NCBI GenBank assembly: GCA_052273625.1
Contig: DAVZHW010000008.1
Span: 1 to 64,000 of the forward strand
Source of the DNA: Fimenecus sp052273625
Lineage (GTDB): Bacteria; Bacillota; Clostridia; Oscillospirales; Acutalibacteraceae
Length of the DNA: 64,000 nucleotides
Reading direction: 5' to 3'
In this document: in pieces, positions 60,238 through 64,000 of the stretch
Layout of the letters: every line of letters begins with the position of its first letter
Position numbering within the stretch: the stretch's first letter is position 1
The notes under the pieces: model-generated
Seen by the model: only the letters and a program-made list of their open reading frames with translations
What the model was told of the DNA's origin: nothing
The model's database searches: none
Program-made: the position numbers and the translations under genes

Positions 60238-61494
60238 TTAATAAGTATCCTTCAAGCCCTCGCTGTCATACAAAAATGCTGTTTCAAGAAGAACATTGAT
60301 ACCCGCTTCTACCGTTTTCGGTTCAAGAATATCAGGCTTATCGTCTCTTGTATGATAATAACTTGCAGGTGTCGGGTCCATAGCCGCAAGAGCAGAAGCC
60401 TTGAGTCCGCCCTGCTGCATAGCCGCAGCGTCGGAGGAGCCGAAGAAAACCTTTGCATAGGGAAGATTTAAGCCTGCATTTTCGCTTGCCTTTTTAACCA
60501 TAGCGGAAACCTGACTGTCAAGCGTTACAGTACCGCTCATATCCTTGTTATATACGCCCATAAAGTCGTAATCCTTGAGAGTGTCAACCGCAATCGCAAC
60601 CGTTTCAATTCCGTCGTTTGCGTGCTTTTTAGCGTAAGCTCTCGCACCTCTCAAGCCACATTCTTCGCAGCCTGTCGAAATTGCAACAACGTCTGTGTGC
60701 TCAAAGCGAATATCGTTTGCCTCCATATAGCGAATAACAGCCATTGAAGCGAAAACGCCCGTAAGATTATCGTTTGCGCCGGGGACCACAAGCTTCCAGT
60801 TTACAAAGATTGAAGCAAGGGATACCGGTACAGCCGTAATAAACGCAAGCACGATAATTACAATGTTAAGCCAATTCGGAACATTGAAAAATGAAATAAT
60901 ATCAAGCACCAAATTTATTCCGATTGAACCTATCGCAGCCGCAATCATTTTAACAAGAAGCTTTCCGCCGCCGAGATGCGTATAGTACCATTCATAAGCA
61001 GAGTCGATATGACCCGCAAAAACAATTCTCTTTTTCGTTTCGCCCGAAGCCTTACGTGTACAAACTACGTTGCAGGACTGCCTTTTCGGGAAGAACGGAT
61101 CAAGCATTTCCTTATAGAAAAGGAACTCGCCGACCATAAAGACTATCGACAAAACAGTTAATACCGTTGCGGTAATTCCAAGACCTGTATTAGCCGCCTC
61201 AATCGCATTAAACTGCTTTAACAAAAGGCAGATAATCGACATAAGCATAAGCACAACGTCAATTACAACCCAGCTCATAAACGCTTTGGGATGAACCTCA
61301 AAATCCTCTATTTCAACGCTGTCGCAGACATTTTTCATTGACTCCGCAACATAAGATTGAGCCTTTCTCTCGCTCTCCTCTCCGGATTCACGGGGACCTA
61401 TCTCGTTGCAAACCTTTTTAACCTCACGTACCGCATAGTTCGTCATTTCACGGAGACGCGACGGATAATTTGAATTACTTTCACTCGCTTTCAT
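60238..61494 (-). CDS. M28-family metallopeptidase with inserted membrane helices
   Basis: A 418-residue aminopeptidase-type protein with the M28 zinc ligands in order: VFAGHIDSAYE (H162), PGANDNLTG (D242), TGCEECGLRGA (E277/E278), IAVDTL (D303) and a C-terminal SYYHTRDD histidine. Two membrane helices (about 73-93 and 103-127) come before the domain. Two more (about 180-200 and 208-232) lie between the first histidine and the aspartate, where ordinary M28 enzymes have only a short loop. The ATG follows GGGAG. It probably trims peptides at the membrane; the facing side is not deducible. Confidence 0.85.
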   Translation of the reverse strand: MKASESNSNYPSRLREMTNYAVREVKKVCNEIGPRESGEESERKAQSYVAESMKNVCDSVEIEDFEVHPKAFMSWVVIDVVLMLMSIICLLLKQFNAIEAANTGLGITATVLTVLSIVFMVGEFLFYKEMLDPFFPKRQSCNVVCTRKASGETKKRIVFAGHIDSAYEWYYTHLGGGKLLVKMIAAAIGSIGINLVLDIISFFNVPNWLNIVIIVLAFITAVPVSLASIFVNWKLVVPGANDNLTGVFASMAVIRYMEANDIRFEHTDVVAISTGCEECGLRGARAYAKKHANDGIETVAIAVDTLKDYDFMGVYNKDMSGTVTLDSQVSAMVKKASENAGLNLPYAKVFFGSSDAAAMQQGGLKASALAAMDPTPASYYHTRDDKPDILEPKTVEAGINVLLETAFLYDSEGLKDTY

Positions 61495-61607
61495 TAAGCT
61501 ACACTCCCGTCTAAAAAAATAAACTAATACATTCTACCACATTTTTTTACATTTGTCGATAATAAATCGTATGTATAGGCTTAATTAAGTATAAATATAT
61601 ATTTATA

Positions 61608-61636
61608 TTGATTTATTCTGTGCAGTATGTTAGAAT
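61608..61636 (+). promoter_or_regulatory. Promoter of the candidate toxin transcript
   Basis: TTGATT (61608-61613), 17-bp spacer, TAGAAT (61631-61636). Transcription would start near 61643, giving a leader of about 180 nt before the toxin ORF. Confidence 0.6.
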
Positions 61637-61643
61637 ACTTCTT

Positions 61644-61790
61644 GCAATAGAGGGCAAATTATCTTCGGATAACACAAAAACAAAATATTTGTTTTAAGCG
61701 TTGGGCGACAGTTCCTTCTCTCATTTGACAATCAGAAGGAGGAACGGCTTTTTTACTCCTTCTGAAATATAAAAGGAGGGAGGGAGTGCT
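61644..61790 (+). promoter_or_regulatory. Structured leader with attenuator-like hairpin and masked ribosome binding site
   Basis: The stretch 61495-61822 has no ordinary gene. It contains a TTATC-TTCG-GATAA tetraloop hairpin (about 61663), a stem GTTCCTTCT (61711-61719) / AGAAGGAGGAAC (61734-61745) followed by CGGCTTTTTT, which looks like an intrinsic terminator, and ACTCCTT (61755-61761), which can pair with the AAGGAGGGAGGGAG block (61773-61786) and hide it. These are typical of type I toxin mRNAs. Confidence 0.6.
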
Positions 61791-61822
61791 TATGAAAGAT
61801 TTTTTATTAAGCACCGATTGTA

Positions 61823-61915
61823 ATGTTGATTACTTTTGGCGATTGGTTAACCGTTATTTCCATCATCGCTACAGTTATCTCTGTCATCGTAACGGTAATT
61901 CATACGAAAAGATAG
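61823..61915 (+). CDS. Candidate type I toxin: 30-residue hydrophobic peptide
   Basis: A 30-residue ORF, too short for routine gene calling. It begins MLITFGDWLTVISII, continues with an unbroken hydrophobic run of Ile/Val/Thr and ends IHTKR: one transmembrane helix with a basic C-terminus, the plan of Fst/BsrG-type pore-forming toxins. It has a long structured leader, no close ribosome binding site of its own, and a convergent small RNA. A 61-codon ORF in another frame (from GTG 61786/ATG 61792, strong GGAGGG site) covers the same bases; it is aromatic-rich and looks less like a protein, but could be a coupled leader peptide. Confidence 0.55.
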   Translation: MLITFGDWLTVISIIATVISVIVTVIHTKR

Positions 61916-61935
61916 AATTTAACTTAATAACATAC

Positions 61936-62021
61936 AATAGCAAAAAGACCGCCTACACCTTCCAAGCATAGCGGTCTTTTTCGCAGCAAGAGGGAACAAT
62001 CGCTTAATTGTCCTCTGTTGT
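61936..62021 (-). ncRNA. Candidate antisense antitoxin RNA
   Basis: A predicted small RNA of about 85 nt on the minus strand. It starts near 62021 under a perfect promoter, forms a 5' hairpin (GAGGACAA...TTGTTCCCTC) and ends in the same palindromic terminator as the toxin mRNA. The 3' ends therefore overlap by the full terminator, as in the pAD1 par (Fst) and txpA/RatA pairs. Confidence 0.6.
61942..61981. terminator. Bidirectional terminator shared by toxin mRNA and antisense RNA
   Basis: An 11-bp stem AAAAAGACCGC (61942-61952) / GCGGTCTTTTT (61971-61981), with further inner pairs CTA/TAG and CTT/AAG. T-runs exist on both strands. Confidence 0.9.
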
Positions 62022-62027
62022 ACTTTC

Positions 62028-62056
62028 ATTATAAAGACATCAACTGAAATTGTCAA
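62028..62056 (-). promoter_or_regulatory. Consensus promoter of the antisense RNA
   Basis: Minus-strand TTGACA (62051-62056), 17-bp spacer, TATAAT (62028-62033): exact consensus at both hexamers, with no ORF downstream. Confidence 0.85.
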
Positions 62057-62089
62057 TACAAATTTTTGCACTTATTTGCACTTATTCCG

Positions 62090-62120
62090 CCGTAAATCGG
62101 CGGTTTTCTTTTTTTCTTTA
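62090..62120 (+). terminator. Plus-strand terminator upstream of the vanY-like gene
   Basis: CCGCCG-TAAAT-CGGCGG followed by TTTTCTTTTTTTC. It separates the toxin locus from the next gene. Two direct repeats TTGCACTTATT lie just before it (about 62067-62088). Confidence 0.75.
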
Positions 62121-62126
62121 TTTGAA

Positions 62127-62155
62127 TTGACAACGGAAGATAAATTGAATAAAAT
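62127..62155 (+). promoter_or_regulatory. Promoter of the vanY-like gene
   Basis: TTGACA (62127-62132), 17-bp spacer, TAAAAT (62150-62155), 30 nt before the ATG. Confidence 0.75.
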
Positions 62156-62185
62156 ATACTCATTCACTTGCGAAAGGCAAAGGCT

Positions 62186-63055
62186 ATGGAAAACAATAAT
62201 AAAAAAGGTATATCTAAAAGGGCGTTACGCACAAAAATTATATTGCTTGTTATTCTTGCGGTAATTATGATACCGCTTATCATTTTATATAAATCCGTCG
62301 GAGATACCACTCCGAGGATAAAGCTATATAACCGCAATCAAACGGAAAGCTCATCGGAAAATCAGGAGGAGCAGACAGCCGAGCCTCAAACAGAGCCGCA
62401 GACAGAGCCGCAGACAGAGCCTGCTACCGAAGAGCCGCAAGCAGTACCTGAGACAGAGGCTGCCGAAAAGAAGCCTGCTACGGTGATTCCGATAACAGAT
62501 GCCGAAAAGTGGAATCTTGCGATAATAAATATAAAATATCCGCTTCCCGACTCCTATGCGCCGACTCTTTCAAACGCAGTAAACGGCAGTAATATTCAGC
62601 TTGATTCAAGAGTCAGCGAGCATTATGCCGAAATGTATGCGGCGGCAAAGCTTTCGGGCTGCGTGCTTACTCCCTATTCGGGCTACCACACCTACGCTCT
62701 TCAGAAAACGACCTATAACAGAAAGGTTAATTTCTATGTGAACAAGGGTATGTCGGCAGAGGAGGCAAATCAAAAGGCAAGCGCTCAGGTGCTTCCGGCA
62801 GGCTGCAGCGAGCACAACGCAGGTCTTGCAATGGATATTGTCAGCGCAAGCTCGGATTTTATCAACACAAAGGAATACAAGTGGCTTTGCGAAAACGCAC
62901 ACAATTACGGCTTTATTCTTCGCTACCCCGAGGATAAAACGGCGATAACGGGCATGAACTTCGAGCCGTGGCATTGGCGATATGTCGGCACACAGACGGC
63001 AAAGGAAATGAAAGAAAAAAATCAATGCCTCGAGGAATATCTCGGCTTGGCGTAA
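62186..63055 (+). CDS. VanY-type D-alanyl-D-alanine carboxypeptidase
   Basis: A 289-residue M15B peptidase that removes the terminal D-Ala from peptidoglycan stem peptides. An N-terminal membrane anchor (about 18-35) is followed by a Glu/Pro/Thr stalk with repeated PQTE units (about 60-95) and then the catalytic domain: TPYSGYHTYALQ, zinc ligands in SEHNAGLAMDI and EPWHWRYVG. The ATG at 62186 follows AAAGGCAAAGG; the frame opens 6 codons earlier with TTG. No vanHAX or van regulator is nearby, so it is probably for ordinary wall maturation. Confidence 0.93.
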   Translation: MENNNKKGISKRALRTKIILLVILAVIMIPLIILYKSVGDTTPRIKLYNRNQTESSSENQEEQTAEPQTEPQTEPQTEPATEEPQAVPETEAAEKKPATVIPITDAEKWNLAIINIKYPLPDSYAPTLSNAVNGSNIQLDSRVSEHYAEMYAAAKLSGCVLTPYSGYHTYALQKTTYNRKVNFYVNKGMSAEEANQKASAQVLPAGCSEHNAGLAMDIVSASSDFINTKEYKWLCENAHNYGFILRYPEDKTAITGMNFEPWHWRYVGTQTAKEMKEKNQCLEEYLGLA

Positions 63056-63077
63056 ATTTCAGCTAATAACAAAATCG

Positions 63078-63114
63078 ACCCCCGAATATATCTTTATCGG
63101 ATATACTCGGGGGT
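63078..63114. terminator. Bidirectional terminator
   Basis: CCCCCGA.ATATATC and GATATA.CTCGGGGG form a long stem between convergent genes; T/A runs flank it weakly. Confidence 0.75.
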
Positions 63115-63133
63115 TATGTTATGTTATATTACT

Positions 63134-64000
63134 TTATAGCTTCTTTATTCCTGACTCTCGGTAAATTCTTTCCATTATCTCAACGTCTTTTCGGTCGGCA
63201 GCCTTGATTTTTGCAAGCTTGCCTCTCGCCCTCTTGTTGAACATTAGCTCGAACAGGCGCACAAGCCAAAGAAAAGGTAAGAGTATCGGTGCTTTTTTAA
63301 GCACAGGATAACGCAGCCGCATATGCTTCAGCGACGGAAATAATGAGCCGAAAATGCTTTGCGCCTTTGAACGCTTTTCGCCGCTTGTGCTCGCAACGCC
63401 CGTATTTTTAACGGGAGGACCTAAGACTATGAAATTCTCCGTAATTTCAAGCGACGGGTCTTTTTCGCACTCTGAAAGCATCTGCTTTGATACCGTTTCG
63501 ATTTTCTTTGCAAAATCTTCAAGCGAGAGCTTTTGAAACTCTTTTTCTATATATGAAAAGTCAAGCGTCTCGGACATTTTTTCACGCATTAAATAAATAT
63601 CCATAGTCGGTCTGAAGCACGCACCGCCCGTGGTAAAATGCTCGGCAAGATGTGCCATTGTGTAGATATACATATCGCTGTCGGTCATTGTAAATTCGTG
63701 CTCGCTGATTTTTTGAGCCTTGTCCCAAACAGAAAGGAAGTAGTCATACATATAATAACCTTCGACAAACAGCGTGTTATGAAGCTCAACCGTCAAAAAC
63801 GGTTTTTTCGTGAATACGACATCCTTCCCGTTATCCATTTTTTCCTCAAAGCCGTGTGAAAGCAGTATTTTCTTTGCTTTTTCAACGTCCTTTAATCGCA
63901 CAAGCACATCCGCATCCGACATAAAGCGAAGCTCCGGCGAGGGATACAGCTTTTTCAAATGAGAGCCCTTCAAAAACATAAAATCAATGCCGTTTTCGGA
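63134..64000 (-). CDS. Nucleotidyltransferase-family protein (NTP_transf_5 type), N-terminus beyond window
   Basis: A partial gene: the frame stays open through 64000 (codons for SENGIDF precede the first in-window ATG at 63979), so the true start lies outside. The visible part has the family segment FLKGSHLKKLYPSPELRFMS followed by DADVLVRLKD, where the Asp pair of the nucleotidyltransferase fold lies, and VELHNTLF. The C-terminal third is basic and helical, with a possible membrane-associated stretch (APILLPFLWLVRLFELMF). Such proteins often stand near polysaccharide or lasso-peptide genes; no such context is visible here. Confidence 0.8.
   Translation of the reverse strand, partial: SENGIDFMFLKGSHLKKLYPSPELRFMSDADVLVRLKDVEKAKKILLSHGFEEKMDNGKDVVFTKKPFLTVELHNTLFVEGYYMYDYFLSVWDKAQKISEHEFTMTDSDMYIYTMAHLAEHFTTGGACFRPTMDIYLMREKMSETLDFSYIEKEFQKLSLEDFAKKIETVSKQMLSECEKDPSLEITENFIVLGPPVKNTGVASTSGEKRSKAQSIFGSLFPSLKHMRLRYPVLKKAPILLPFLWLVRLFELMFNKRARGKLAKIKAADRKDVEIMERIYRESGIKKL

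Noticed and set aside
61786..61971. 61-codon ORF with a strong ribosome binding site as the main product of the toxin locus
   Set aside because: Its composition (many His, Tyr, Arg, Asn) looks like a shadow of the hydrophobic frame. It may still be a leader peptide, so it is mentioned under the toxin entry and not listed as a gene.
62186..63055. Vancomycin resistance cluster
   Set aside because: Only a VanY-type carboxypeptidase is present; no vanH, vanA/B ligase, vanX or VanRS genes are near.

Overview
The window looks like chromosomal DNA of a low-GC, anaerobic, spore-forming Firmicute, most likely a gut Clostridia of the Oscillospiraceae/Ruminococcaceae type. The reasons are the two-subunit GlgC/GlgD glycogen cluster, pyruvate formate-lyase with its activase, a SpoVAD homologue, strong AGGAGG-type ribosome binding sites, textbook TTGACA/TATAAT promoters, a Firmicutes infC-rpmI-rplT operon with an L20-type leader, and a smc/ftsY/rnc/plsX/topA/dprA cluster. 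The genus assignment is inference; no rRNA gene is present.

Layout. 1-2602 holds the N-terminal 867 codons of a secreted BspA-type leucine-rich-repeat protein with SLH domains (C-terminus outside the window), with a small XRE regulator next to it. 3118-8885 is a glgB-glgC-glgD-glgA glycogen synthesis operon. 9080-15166 is an intact phage head module (small and large terminase, portal, protease/scaffold, capsid, three connector/neck genes) with no tail, lysis, integrase or replication genes; two tRNA genes (Met, Glu) stand beside it. 15.5-22.5 kb holds a small membrane protein, a MATE exporter divergent from a LysR regulator, a PHP phosphoesterase operon, a GPH sugar symporter and dispersed palindromic repeats. 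22.5-26.1 kb is a UPF0251 regulator-pflB-pflA unit, followed by a nifS-nifU Fe-S assembly pair, a split methionine synthase with a separate reactivation-domain gene, an Rrf2 regulator and a lone spoVAD. 32.9-35.6 kb is an AT-rich island: a 56-residue protein resembling the start of arabinose isomerase, and an XRE regulator divergent from three membrane-anchored proteins, two with zinc ribbons. 35.6-57.6 kb is mostly housekeeping, all on the minus strand: yhbY-nadD-yqeK-rsfS-leuS, then trmH-dprA-topA-trmFO-plsX-rnc-radical SAM-smc-ftsY-rdgB, then infC-rpmI-rplT. 57.7-64 kb has a sialidase-fold protein, a lipoprotein, a membrane-inserted M28 peptidase, a candidate type I toxin-antitoxin locus, a VanY-type carboxypeptidase and a partial nucleotidyltransferase.

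The points most worth following are: a candidate type I toxin-antitoxin locus (30-residue hydrophobic peptide, convergent small RNA with a perfect promoter, shared bidirectional terminator) at 61.6-62.06 kb; an FtsY whose acidic region and KEKRGFF-type membrane-targeting motif sit at the C-terminus instead of the N-terminus; the XRE/zinc-ribbon membrane operon with a perfect operator-like dyad; the head-only phage module; dyads lying over the promoters of the UPF0251-pfl and nifSU operons; an M28 peptidase whose catalytic domain is split by a membrane hairpin; and an AUC start codon for infC.

Nothing was searched against a database. Family names rest on motifs and gene order read directly from the sequence.
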